Assembly (NCBI RefSeq): GCF_027409185.1
Contig: NC_084462.1
Span: forward strand, 21,675,577 to 21,739,576
Reading direction: 5' to 3'
Source: Cynocephalus volans
Lineage: Eukaryota; Chordata; Mammalia; Dermoptera; Cynocephalidae
Length of the DNA: 64,000 nucleotides
The notes beneath the pieces are model-generated. The model searched no databases and was not told where the DNA came from. It was given only the letters and a program-made list of their open reading frames with translations. This document shows, in pieces, positions 1 to 25,400 of this stretch. Every line of letters starts with the position of its first letter. Position 1 is the first letter of the stretch. The position numbers and the translations under genes were made by a program.

Positions 1-148
1 TTTTGGACACATTAGGCTTAAGTTGCCTGATTAGACAACTGAGTGTTTACAACAAGGGGCATGGCTAGAAACAAGTCTGGAGTTCAAGGGAGAATTCTAG
101 CTGGTAGGAGTTAACAGCGTATCTGTTGTAATTAAAAACATTATTATA

Positions 149-300
149 GGGCTGAGCCCATGGTGCACTCGGGAGAGTGTGGCGCTGGGAGCGCAGCGAT
201 GCTCCCACCGCGGGTTCGGATCCTATATGGGAATGGCCAGTGCACTCACTGGCTGAGTTCCGGTCGCGAAAAAGACAAAACAACAACAACAACAACAACA
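149..300 (+). mobile_element. CYN-type SINE, hairpin subfamily
   Basis: tRNA-derived SINE with a head reading GCACTCGGGAGAGTG (A-box region), a GGGAGCG...GCTCCC hairpin, then GGGTTCGGATCC (B box), a TATATGGGAATGGCC linker, and an ACAAAA/CAA-repeat tail. Flanked by a near-perfect target duplication, AAAACATTATTATA (135-148 and about 299-312). Confidence 0.85.
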
Positions 301-594
301 AAACATTATTATATGAATCTAAGTACAATTAATTGAATATAATAAATGCTTTCTCAACAGACTTGGGGAGATTTTTGGGATTTGTGGGGGAAGTCTTTCA
401 GTAGATGCAATAACTTGTATTCATTTCCTTAACAGTACAAATATCAATATTTTATGCAGGTTAAAACTAATCAAACTAGCTCAAAGAGAATGGCCTCATT
501 AATAATTTCCTAATTATAATGTAGAAAACTATTTTTAGTCTACAATGATACAGTAGTAATATTTTGCTTTATGTTTTTTTTTCTTTTAATGTAA

Positions 595-13639
<13,045 letters not shown>

Positions 13640-13727
13640 AGGATACTTGGTGTTGTGAATAAGCCACAAGAACAGGCAAATGTGACAGAGGCTTAGAACT
13701 GCAAGCACTGTAACAGATTTCCTGAAC

Positions 13728-13733
13728 AATAAA
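13728..13733 (+). terminator. RSPH10B: RSPH10B poly(A) signal
   Basis: Canonical AATAAA 89 bases after the stop codon. The cleavage site expected 10-25 bases later falls at the edge of a SINE on the opposite strand (13748-13827). Confidence 0.75.
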
Positions 13734-13747
13734 ATTGTTTGCATTTT

Positions 13748-13827
13748 CTTTTTTTGTTTTGGTGACTGGCCCTTGACCTTCATGTTGTAACACCATGCTC
13801 TAATCAACTGAGCTAACCGGCCAGGCA
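13748..13827 (-). mobile_element. CYN-type SINE at the RSPH10B poly(A) site
   Basis: Antisense monomer (CCCTTGACCTTCATGTTGTAA, CAACTGAGCTAACCGGCC) flanked by GCATTTT at 13741-13747 and 13828-13834. Lies 14 bases after the RSPH10B AATAAA. Confidence 0.8.
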
Positions 13828-16139
13828 GCATTTTGCTTCTTATTTTAGTGTTTTTGAAATCCTCCTACCTTGGCCTACTGTGTTTCAGGTATCCTACATG
13901 GTTGGGTCACTGAAATGCCTGTATTTGAGTTGAATGAAAATACATGCATATGCACATTAAATGAGTGTGTATTAAACATGTTTTAAAAAATCCAAGTGTA
14001 GTACTGGTGATTAGGTTTAGAGTCTGATAAAATGGAACAGAAGGCAGAGGGGAGTGGATGAAGTTATTTAAACATTTCTTCATGGTGATGCCTTTGCCCC
14101 TGGTAACCACCCTGTGTCCTTCACATGCCACATACACGGCCCCTTCCCTGGTCCTTTCCCACAAATGCCCATAGCACTGCCCATCGCATTTAGAAAATGC
14201 CAAACAAAAACAGCAATTCTAGGAAACAATAAGAGAAGGAGCAGGCATTTGATGGGTAGTTAAATGAATACTTTTAGTCTTTGTTTGAAAATTTTATAGT
14301 TAATAATTTGTGTTAAAATTTAAGGGTGACCACCAGAAAAATAAAAATGCAATCTAAAGCTTCCAAACTAGCAGAAGAGATTAAGAAAATCATGAATCCA
14401 ACATAAAGCTGGGGAAAAGGAAAACAACAAAGGAAAAAGATGGTAAACAGAAAACAAAAGATGGTAGGGACAAGTGTAAAATATATCAGCAACTACCAAT
14501 GTAAACAGATTAAATGCACTCATCCTGCTTGGAGAAACTTATGTTGAGAGAAATAAGCAAGGCGCAGAGGGATAAATACTGCATGAACTCATTCATAAGT
14601 GGGAGCTAAGAGAGAAAGAAGGAAGGAAAGAAAGACCACAGTAGTGCATTGGACTTGCAGAGGGAGAGAGCCTACCTAGGGACACAAAGTGGAGTGGGGG
14701 AATGGGGGATAGGGAGGGAGGTCAGGGATAATCGGGTGGGGGACATGGGGTATAACTGCAATTTGTAGTAATGGGTATGCTGCCAGTATGGATCTGGCCA
14801 TCTCATCTTGGGCACGAGTGGTGACAATCAGCTTTGTATCTCATGAATATTCATAACCAATTTAAAAAGTACTATGCAAAGTAAATAAATAAATAAATGC
14901 ACTCATCCCTGCTCCCCCCAAATCAAACCCAGAAATAATCAGATTGGATTAAAAAGTATAAATTCACCTCAATGTTACTGTTTACAAGGGAAACATCTAA
15001 AAACCACCAAGGATAAAAATATACAGAAAAAGATGTACCAGGCAAATCTAATCAAGATGACTGGAACCGTAAGCAATATTAAAAACAGATGAAACAGAAT
15101 TTAAAGCAAGCACCTGCATAAATGGGGTAAAAAGTATAAAAGCAAGATAATGGTAAAAGGACCAACAACCAAAAAGGAGCATTACTCACATGCATCTACA
15201 TATTAGCCTTGCAAAAGCTGACAGAATTCCAGGGAAGAAAACTACAATCATGATAGAAGAAATGGGATCAGAAAGACAAAAAATTAGCAAACACAGATAA
15301 TTTAAGCAACTAAACTAAAAAGTCTGAACTAATACATATAGTTAGGAATCAGAATGCAACAGAGAGTAAATACTGACAAAAACACTGACCACATTTTAGG
15401 TTGGAAAGTGCAACAATTCCAAATAATACATCATAGACCATGATCTACTTGCTGTGCAACCAATAAATCAGCAATGAATGCCCACAATAAACAAAGTCTA
15501 ACATGACTGGAAACTAAAAAGTACAATCTTAATACATGGACTAAGAGAAAATCACAATGGAAGTTGTGAGTTATTTGACTGAGTGACAATGGAAATACTA
15601 CAAATGGATGAAGCCGTTTCCTCCTCCCCTCCCTAACGTAACAGGCTCTTGCAGGTTAAGTGAAGGAGTCCAGACAGCCACTTCTAGGGCTGGGGAAATA
15701 CTATCTGGCTATTTTTTACCCAGACCCTGGGATGTCCAGATCACCAAAAACGAGGTTTAGTAAAATGCAGCCAGACTTCATCTCCACTGTGAAGATGCTC
15801 ACAGAGTTGTGGCTCCTGGGGACTTCTCCATGACAAATAAAGACAAGAATGCTTTCTGTTTAGACCACACTGTGGCACTTCCATTTAGTTCTTTGTATTT
15901 ACATTAGATGTGGTCTAAAAATCACAGCAGTACTCAGGATAAAAATCAAGTCTAGCAATTACTTTGGGCAAATGCCTCAGTATTCATCACTTCAAGTCTT
16001 GTGACTGCGGAAGGGACAACAACTCTGAGCAGGTCTAGCTGCTGGAATAGTGACCATGAGTTTTTAAATCCCCAGGGCATGACCCACTAGCCAATGCAGT
16101 CTACAAATGAACAGTAGAAGAGACTCAATACAAAAGCAA
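13828..16139. other. intergenic gap between convergent RSPH10B and CCZ1
   Basis: 13830-14330 has nothing I recognise. 14330-15620 is old L1/HAL1-like with a younger L1 inside. 15620-16139 is unassigned. No coding signal. Confidence 0.5.
14526..14893 (+). mobile_element. young 5'-truncated L1
   Basis: End of ORF2 (GATAAATACTGCATGAACTC, the coding region for the KDKYHMIS-type motif) and a G-rich 3'UTR (GGGATAGGGAGGGAGG), ending in (AAAT)n. Flanked by TAAATGCACTCATCC at 14511-14525 and 14894-14908. Confidence 0.8.
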
Positions 16140-16159
16140 AATTTTAAAAACTTTAACAA

Positions 16160-16165
16160 TTTATT
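16160..16165 (-). terminator. CCZ1: CCZ1 poly(A) signal
   Basis: AATAAA read on the - strand, about 265 bases after the CCZ1 stop. The 3' end would lie near 16140, leaving about 2.4 kb to the convergent RSPH10B 3' end. Confidence 0.6.
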
Positions 16166-16427
16166 AGTCTTATTTTCCAGTAAAATATTCACATAATGTC
16201 AAAAGAATGGAATGAGATATAGCCAACTACCCTTAATTAATTCCACATAAATATTTAAAATCTAAAAACCTCAGGGGATCATCAGACTGAGTAGAAATTT
16301 GATTCTTCAAAGCAAGTATTGCTTTACTATCGTCATTAATCCAGTCAATAATATGACCAATAACTTGCAATGGTAAACAAAATGTTTGCTGAGTTTTTAA
16401 AAGATGTTTTTGGAGAGCCATTATCAG

Positions 16428-16483
16428 TCAATCCAGGAAGAATATGTTGTTGAACTGTGTTGCGCAAAGTTTCTTTACTTCTT
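16428..16483 (-). CDS. CCZ1: CCZ1 exon 15 (stop codon)
   Basis: Residues 463-480: EEVKKLCATQFNNIFFLD, then TGA at 16430-16428. Acceptor TTTGCAG. C-terminus as in human. Confidence 0.96.
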
Positions 16484-19400
16484 CTGCAAAAAGAACAGAA
16501 AACAGTGAGTGAGGAATAGAGATTCTTACTTACAAGGTTATATAATATGTATTAGAATAAAATTTATAAAGAATTAAAAGATAACATGAATCTTTCCATG
16601 AACTTTTTGAAGACTCCTTTGTATATTAATTAATACCTTAAATTCTTCTGGAATAAATAAATGTCTGCATTAATTGTAACCATAAATCCCAGAAGACTAG
16701 GTACAAAATGTTAATAAACCAAGGGAAAGGGGGGAAAAAACCACCTAACAAATCCAGGAGACCTCGACACTTTTTAACATACTGAAACACTGCTTCTTTG
16801 GGCCTGAGAAGGCTTAAACCCAACACAAAAAGTGCCTAATACACCCCCTGGTTAGGAGTGCAAAACTGGAGATGTAGTCAATCTTGAGAAATCTGATGGA
16901 ACAACACAAAAACTCTAGGTGCAACCTTGAATTGTAGATCAAATGCTCCAGAGAGATATCATTTTCGTGATTTTACTAAATTCCCATTTTATTTATTTAT
17001 TTATTTTTTTGTTTGAGAGAAGATTTATTTTATCTCCTTCCCCTGTATAAATTCCCATTTTAAATCAGGCATATATTCTGGTGTTTCTAATGCACACAAC
17101 TCTTAATATACATATTAATAGAAGGAGAAAAACTTAATATGCCCTATAAGACACATGCAAAAAAAAAAGCTTCCACCTAACTTTCCCTACAGTTTGCACG
17201 TGGGGTGTGTCTCTCCCCACCTGTACCCCTCGTTGCTTCTGGTGTAAGGCAGAGCAACAAAGGGGCCCAACTCAGTGGATGTTGGATCTCCACTGTGGGA
17301 GCTTTCAGGATCCTACAAAGCAAGTGTTGGGCCACACTGTGCAGAGGACCAGACCAACTGCTTTGGCTGGGAGGCAAAAGAAAACTTCTGCATTACCTTT
17401 CTGCTAATAAACAGATAGAGATGGTTATAAGCTGCTATATGAACCTGGCAGCTCTACATACAAAAGGTGTGTTTTTATCACAGGATATAAAAAAAGGACT
17501 TTTTAATACACAAGATATAAAGCCACAGGGTTTTTTTCCTTTTAGCACTGTAGAAAATAATTTTATTTGGCCATTGTCAAGTTTCCTGTGTTACAGGAAA
17601 GTCTGTCACATACTTCTTTAAGGAACTATGCCATAGATATAGAAAAACACAGAATGAATCAAATCTTGCTTTTTTTAAACCAACACTAGAAGCCTCTGCT
17701 TAAAATCTCAATAGTCATGATTTGTTCTATTTACCATGTTTTTTAATACACTGAAAAGTTTTTAAATATCAGTAGCATTAAAATTCTGCTAAAATACCAA
17801 ATCCCACTTACCATTTACTTCAATCAGGTTTGCATTTTTTTGATTCAAAATAACATATAGCTCCCGCTGATCAGACTTTTTCCCAACAACCCAATAATCA
17901 CTCATTGCTTTCACGATGATTTCTTCATCTTCATCCACTCTGTAAGACAAAAGTTTCAAAATGTAATAGTTTGTTATAAATATAGCTAGATTGTGAAAAA
18001 CAAACATTCCAAAACAAGAACAGGAAACTAAATAGGCATTTAAAAGTTCAGGGAGTCATATGTAAGTGAACTGGTGACTTCTGGGCTTACAGATCTGTTT
18101 GGAAGCAGTGCCCACAATAGTCAAGCTCGAGGCCCTTTGAAAGGGCTCTGGGTCATGAGATTTAGAAAACAATTCTTTTAATGCCTTTTGTTAGAAAGGG
18201 GACACCTAATTTGAGAAATTGTTAGAATTACCTAGTGAAATCACTGTTGATGTCACCTAGAATCTTCATTAAATCTGGATGAACAGATGTAAGTGACACA
18301 CTGGGTGTTTTCCTCATGTGAATTGTACTTTTCTCTGCTAAATTCATATGGTTGAAGTAGATAAACTTAAACTGGGGTTCTTTTTCAGACCTGTAAAAAC
18401 AAGTCATTAAGACAGTAACATTCTGAAAGATTAATTATCCAAACTGTACAACTACATTGTTAAAACTTTAAAACCACATGTCTAGGCCTTGTATTTTCAA
18501 TGGATGGGCCTTCAAATCAAGAATCTCAGTTAGTTAACATGTATCAAACAGGCTCTTCACTCAATAATAGCTTATCTGATATCTGTAGAGAAGTGAGGTA
18601 TTCAATATGATGGAATTTTCCAAAGAGCTGAGGTTTATTTTTTAAACACCAAAAATATTTTAAGCATTATGTGACGATTTTCTCAATAAAAGTATAGTAT
18701 TTTATAAATGGCAGTCATTTGGTTATTTGCCAATTTTTTTAATGCAAACAAATCAATACTGATCATTTATCTTCTAGTAGAGGGGTCAGTAAACTATGGT
18801 CCTGGGGCCAAATGTGGCCCTGTTTTTATAAATAAAGTTTTATTGGATCATTGCCATACCCATACGTATTATGTGTTGTCTATGGCTGCTTTCACACTAA
18901 AATAATAGTTGTGAAAATAATAGTTGCAGAGTTAGAATATGTATAGCCCACAAAGTCTAAAATACTTATTATTTGGCCCTTTGCAGAAAAAATTTGCTGG
19001 CCCCTGATTTAGGAGTGTAACTCTCTCATTTATCCCACAGTGCTGGGGAATGAACAAGATGTTCCATGTAAACTTATCTGCCACATGACCGAAGCTTAAC
19101 TACTCTAAGTTACAAAGCTTTCCATCATCCTCAATGGAAATCATTCCAAGATGTATTAGCCTTTTCTGCTAGAAGTATTAGCCTTTTCTGCTGCAGTATA
19201 ATGAACATTTTAATTGAGCTATACCTGATTATTTCTTAAACTGACTGGGCAATGATACCATACTGCCTCCCAGGTCAGAGTCTGCAGCCTTCTCAGGGAA
19301 CCACCAAGCAGCTGGTCTACACAGCTCACAGGGCACCTCCCCTCCCCTCACCTCTCACTGAGCCCTTAATTTACACATTGGGGTCTGGGGCAGAGGCTGA

Positions 19401-22400
19401 GCACAGCCCTGCACTAGGGGGCTCAGAGCCTTCTCTGCTTACTTCAGGGTTAGCAGCCACGTTCTGGAGGGCTGAGGGTGCCGGAAATCCGACCTCCGGA
19501 TAAGTGGGTTACTACTGTAATACTTTATATCTAGGCAAAGAAAGAATGTGGATGATTTAGTTTCCAGGAAAATGAAAGTAAAACTTATAAAACCAGAATT
19601 TGTTTTTAGTAGGTCCCTAAAACTAAGAAAAGTAAGTATAATTATAAGAAAAACTGTTCAGAAAGATGAAAAATTTAAAAGATGTTTGGAAAATTGGCAA
19701 TTTAGTTGTTTGGGTAGATAAATAACTTAAATCGGGCTTAAAGTTCTGGCTGTTTTGTCTAACCCCAAAACACTCTGTGGCTTTCTTCTTTCTCTCACTT
19801 ATAGTAAATAAAATACTTTTTCTTTTGTACCCTCAGGTTGGAATTTACCTTAGAAATGTTATTTAGGTAGTTAAGACAGGGGTAAATAAATATGGACTCT
19901 TTCTACTCCACCCTTCACTAAATATAATGTAAAAACAGATACAGAAAAACGCTGATAACTAACACGAAGTTCAACAGTTTAGATCCCCATACTGGCCAGT
20001 GGCCAAAAAAAAAGAAAAAAAAAGAAAAAGAAAAATGCCTACATGAAATGTACTGTTAGTAAAAGAGATATTCTCACATTCAAAATAGTAAGGATAATTT
20101 TTATCCTACATCCTTACTACTTATCAATTAGTTTTGAATTAGCAACAGCCACATTTAGCTGGTACCTGTTCCAAAGAACTAAAATTTATTCCTTTAAACA
20201 CCAAAGCATTTTTTCAAACATGAAATCACACAAATTTCTTGCCTCTTAGAAATGAACATCCTAAACATAGTTTTAACTATGTCAATATAGAATATACCAA
20301 ACAGGAAAACTGTACAGAATTCTTTGTGATGACTTCTTATGAAGTTTGGTATGTAAAATACCATAGCACAATAATGATATCCCCCAAAACATGGAAGGGT
20401 TGAATCTGTCTTAAGCGGTTGCATTCTACGCTTTTTCTACTAGTTTTTGTGTGTCTACAAGTTTTTTAAAAGAGATTTCCTTCTTTCTCAGTACCTGCCA
20501 TTTTTTGCTATGATAAGCACCTCTTGGTCAACTTTGCCTTCACATCCCTATAATCTTTTTTTCTACTACAGGCTGAAAACCCAACTAACTATGATCGGTA
20601 GGTGTCCTGAGAGGTCACCAGGAGCATTCCCATGAATAAACACCATCAATTTTGCTGAGATGCTAGAGATTTAAATGTTTAAGAACCAGGTATGTGAAAA
20701 CCTTTACAAACTTCAGAAGCATGCCAGGAAAGGTTACTATATGCCTTGATGCAATGCAGGAAATCAGCAGATGTTCAGACAGCATGTAACTACTTGTAAA
20801 GGTGCTCCTGTGGACTTCAATGGCTATCTGGGAACACGGAGACAATCCGACTGTTTCAATTTGTTCTGGGCTGTGTTCCAGATAGCTAAGGTTGCCAGAC
20901 ACACTATTTCTAGATGAATATGGCTATGGGTTATTCCTCACTTATCAGGCCTAACGAAAGATAAAAACAAGATTCTAATTTGATAAATTTGGATAATGTG
21001 AAAAGAAAAATTGGCCTTAATTCATGAGTTACATATTAAGGTTCTTTCTCCCTTGCTTCTCTAGAGTAACGAGGAAGCAAAAGAGAGCCAGGAATCCTGG
21101 GGATGTGCACGTTAACCTTTCCCTGGAAGGAAGACTTCCTCTGCCCAATTTGCCGTTATAGCACTGCTGTGTTAGAGCTAGAGCTAAATTCTCCCTTCTC
21201 ACTTTCCTCTTGTTCCTTGTCTCTGTCTAATCATTACTGACCCTCATTACTAATGGTTGTACTCTTCACTTCTTGTATAAATCTCATGAGCATACCCAGC
21301 CTATTAACCAACTGGGTTGTTTTACAAATTTATTCAAAAGGAGTGATAAAGAAAACTATTAAAAAACTGCTCACAGAAAAAACTTCCCTTTTCTAATAAC
21401 TTTCTACTTCTTCCTTCACATACCTTTTCAAATTTAAGTGTTAGAATGAACTAATGAATAGGGATGTGTGAAAGAAATAGAAACTAAAGTCTCAGATTCA
21501 TAAAACTATCAATTAGGAGGAAATTTTAAAAGTCAGAACCCTTCCTCAAGCCCTTAAAAATTCCAGGTGAATTAAAAATTTAAATACAAAAAACTAAAAC
21601 CGCAAAAGTACCAGAGATAAAAATGAGAACATACTTTTACAATATTGGAGTGGACAGCCCCAAATATGACAATAAAGAAGGAAAAGCAAAGGAGATGATT
21701 AATAAAACTGACTACATATAAACCCCAAGCTTGTATATTATAAAAAACAGTAAAATCAAAGTTGAAGAAAAAATATGTGCTATGGCTAAAGGGAATTACA
21801 TTAAGGGTAATGATGTAAAGGAAAAAAGGATAAAACACATCAATGGAAAGAGCCAAGGACAAGGGCAGGCAATTTGTAGAAGACATAGAAATGCCAATAC
21901 CACGAAAAGACGTGCCTGACCTCACTGTCACCAGACTGCTGAAATATGCAGTGTACAGAGAACTGGTCCTGGTGGTAATGGCCCTGGTGGGAGGATAGAA
22001 TGGCCCCACCCTGTGGGAGGTGATCTGGACATGTGCACCCACATTTTAAATAGACATTCCCTTTGCCCTGAACTCAATTCTAGGGATTTATTCTCAGGGG
22101 ATAATTTGATGTACCAGCTTGTTCAGTACAGAACTGTTTAGAATACTAAGAACAGCCACACCCAGACTGCCCATTAAGTGGGAGAATGAGTAAACAAATT
22201 AGAACACATCTTTCAAATTAAATACCATGAAGCCATTAAAAACAATAAGGCAAATCCATATTTTTTTATTTAAAATGATGTTCACACCACATATTTTTTA
22301 AAAGTTTCAGATTTATATTACGATAGATTTAACAACCCACACGTAAAAAACACAGTGTGTATGTCAGTCACTATGTTTATATATATGTGTAAGTCTAGAA

Positions 22401-25400
22401 AGACAGAAGCCAAATTAGATAAGATTTCTAATATTTATAATTCTGAATTGTTTAAAAATTAAGGACATAAATTACCTTCAAAAAAAGAGCAAAACATTTT
22501 TTAAAAATTGAGTTACAAGTCCTTGAGCAGGAAAAAATCAAGGTGTTACACATAGAAACAGAAGACTAAACAAACCTGCTTCATGCCATTCTTAAGGTTG
22601 ATCTCAACTTCATAAGAAACATTAAAAGAGCTGTAGTTCATGAATATATAGTGAATGCTAAACATTATGTCCTGAGCATAGCCTTTTGGGCACTTTCTAG
22701 TGAGGGGTGGAGCTGAGAGAACAGGCTGGGTTCTGAGGTGGTCCAACTGGCCTCTGGGACCAGGACAGCTCCCTAACTCAGCACCCCATTTCCACCCCCC
22801 TGCTCCTTAACAATACCCTTGAGATGTTGCCTTGAAATGCTACCATGGGGTCTTCTTTCCTCCTTCAGGCCTGCCCCTGTCCATATCAACCTAATTTCTC
22901 TGGGATCTGAGTTTTTGGAGAAAAGGGAGGTCCCAAGACGGTGTGTAAAATGGTTTGATTTGAGTCAAAAGGATTTCTGGAGAAAAGTACATTATCTTTT
23001 GTACCCAAAAGCTTTTCTCTTCAGCCAGTTCGTATTTATTGTTTGGCAAGCAATAGCTCCTTATATATAAAATCTCAGATGCATCAAGAACTATCTTAAG
23101 GTCAAGTTTCAAAGATAAGAACAGTGACATTTTAAGAATTCCTGTTCTTGAGCCTGTCCCTAAATTGTGTCAGGTTTATTTTACCATCAAGTTTTCCAGG
23201 TATCCTGTCTTTCAGGGAGCTAGTGATACTGTACAGAAGTTCTCTTTCACAGTCAAAAAACTGTCCTGTAGGATAGACAGATGAGTGATAAAACACATAC
23301 AGCAAATGTTAATTGTAAAATCTAAGTGGGCAGTATTCATGTGTTCACTGTATAATTATCATAAGAAAATGTCAGAGAGAAAACTGCTTTATAATGATAG
23401 AATAACTAATATCCAAGGCCCTCTCCTTCTGTATAATGCCAAGAACAATTAATTTTATTTGTAAGGTAGAAGGTACTTGACAGCAAGTTCTGCCTCTGGA
23501 TATTTGTTGATGAGTTACTTGAAATTTATGACATCTACAGAAAATGAGAGCAGAACAGTTAACACGTCCAGTGATCTCCTGAGGGTTGTGGGGATGGAGG
23601 TAATTACACTTTGTCACTCTCCATCTATTAGTTCATAACTTGCAGGCTCCAAAATAAATTTAGCTCAGTTATGCCTCCTTCAAAAAAGAAAATCTGGGGC
23701 TGGATGGGTAGCTTAGTTGGTTAGAACATGGTGCTGATGATACCAAGGTCCAGGGTTTGATCCCTGTACCAGCCAGCTGCCAAAAAACAAAAACAAAAAA
23801 GAAAATCTGGCAATTTCATGGTCAAAAAGTTAAATGATTAGGCAGCACTGTCAAGACGTAAGTTGCCCAGGCATTTTAATTTCTTGGCCTTATCTTTTCT
23901 AAAACTAAACAAGCTGTCAACAGCAACAATCCACACACACTGAAAGTAAAGGTACTTTCACCTTCAGCTTGTTTTTGAACTCTCTAGAGGCTGACGGTTA
24001 TATAAAACCATATACATAATAACATATGAACACTAAAAACAGAAGGTTATATATAAATTCAAAGCATTTTATTAACTTCTCAAATGTATAGAAAGCCTGT
24101 ATAAATAGGGCTTTTATTTCTCAAAATGCTTTCCATCTACTCATTTTATCTTTAAAATAATTCTATTTTATACTGAGAAAAGAGAGGCAGAAAGAGGTTC
24201 AACAACTCTTCAGAGTTCTATGTTCTAAGACAAGTTAAACTCTGAATCTTGTAAAGCTCAGCCTAGAGCCTTCAAGCCAGCAGACGCACTACCAATGCCA
24301 TAACGGCTTCCGTCATAGTCAACTGCACCCTATACATTTCTGCACAACGAGAGGTAAAGTGCTTTCAGTCTATGCAAAGCGAAATCATGCTGATTCCTAT
24401 TGTCAATGTAAATGTAACAATCTGGGCTAAGTAGGATGTTTAAGTGGTACTCACAGGGCCGAGTCCACAGGCATAGACACAGCACACCTAACCGCACGCA
24501 TTCTTACTACCATTCAGGGGAGAGCTAAGGGAATGTATTAACAGGCGAACCAGCTCCAACCATCATTGTGGGACAGAAAAACTCAGGTACAGTTCCCTGG
24601 GAACCTTTCATATCACTGTTCTGTAGGTTCAGGGAAAACACAGCAATGTTAATACTGCCCATATTTTTAAGTAAAAACCACACTTAATCTAAAACCAGTC
24701 AAATGCTTTAAAGAAATCACGAAGCAAAGTACAAACCCAGATATTCTTTTGTTGATGTTAAATTGCTCACAAATGTCAGATGCCAACACTGTGAGCTGGG
24801 GCCCAACAATGCTGTCCAGTCTTCGGCAAAAATCCAACGTCAGTTGTATAGAGGCTAACAAGTAATTTAAAAAATACCATTAAGTGTTATAATACTTTGT
24901 GTCAAAAAGGTCTACATTCATTTTACCATCCAATATTTAACACCAGTATTCAAATGAAAATTTTACTGTTCTGCGAAATAAAATAATTAAATGATCAGAT
25001 CCCCCTCCCCTCCCAAATAGAAGAGGAACAGAAAAGTCAATATTAGTTATAGTTAAGACAAGAGTCAAAGACCTATCTCACTGTGAAAAGTTGACTTAAG
25101 TACATTATCTGGGGCAGTAAATTAGCTGCCTACCCCAGGAAGACCTAAGAAGATCAAATATTTGTTTAATAAACATTATGTAGCACTCATGGGCCAAGTG
25201 CTGTTTGGTGCTTTACAAATATTACTTCATTTAATCCTCAAAACCCCCTTTGAGATAGGTACTACTGTTGTTGCCATTTCATAGTCGGGGAGGCACAGAA
25301 AGGTGCCCAGGTCCTACTGCTGAAAGTGGGAAAGCTAGGACTTTAAAATATTATCAATGGCTGGTTAAGATGGCAGAGGTCCCACATGGGGAACAATGCT

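Noticed and set aside
189-215. Hairpin as a terminator or CRISPR-like repeat
   Set aside because: The same hairpin recurs only within SINE copies at dispersed places with different flanks; this is a eukaryotic genome.
21572-22042. 156-residue ORF on the - strand
   Set aside because: Antisense of an old L1 ORF2; A-rich L1 sense strands give long Phe/Ser-rich antisense frames.
23698-23780. tRNA-Ile gene
   Set aside because: The tRNA-like head continues into a SINE tail with poly(A) and is bounded by a target duplication; the acceptor-stem pairing is imperfect.
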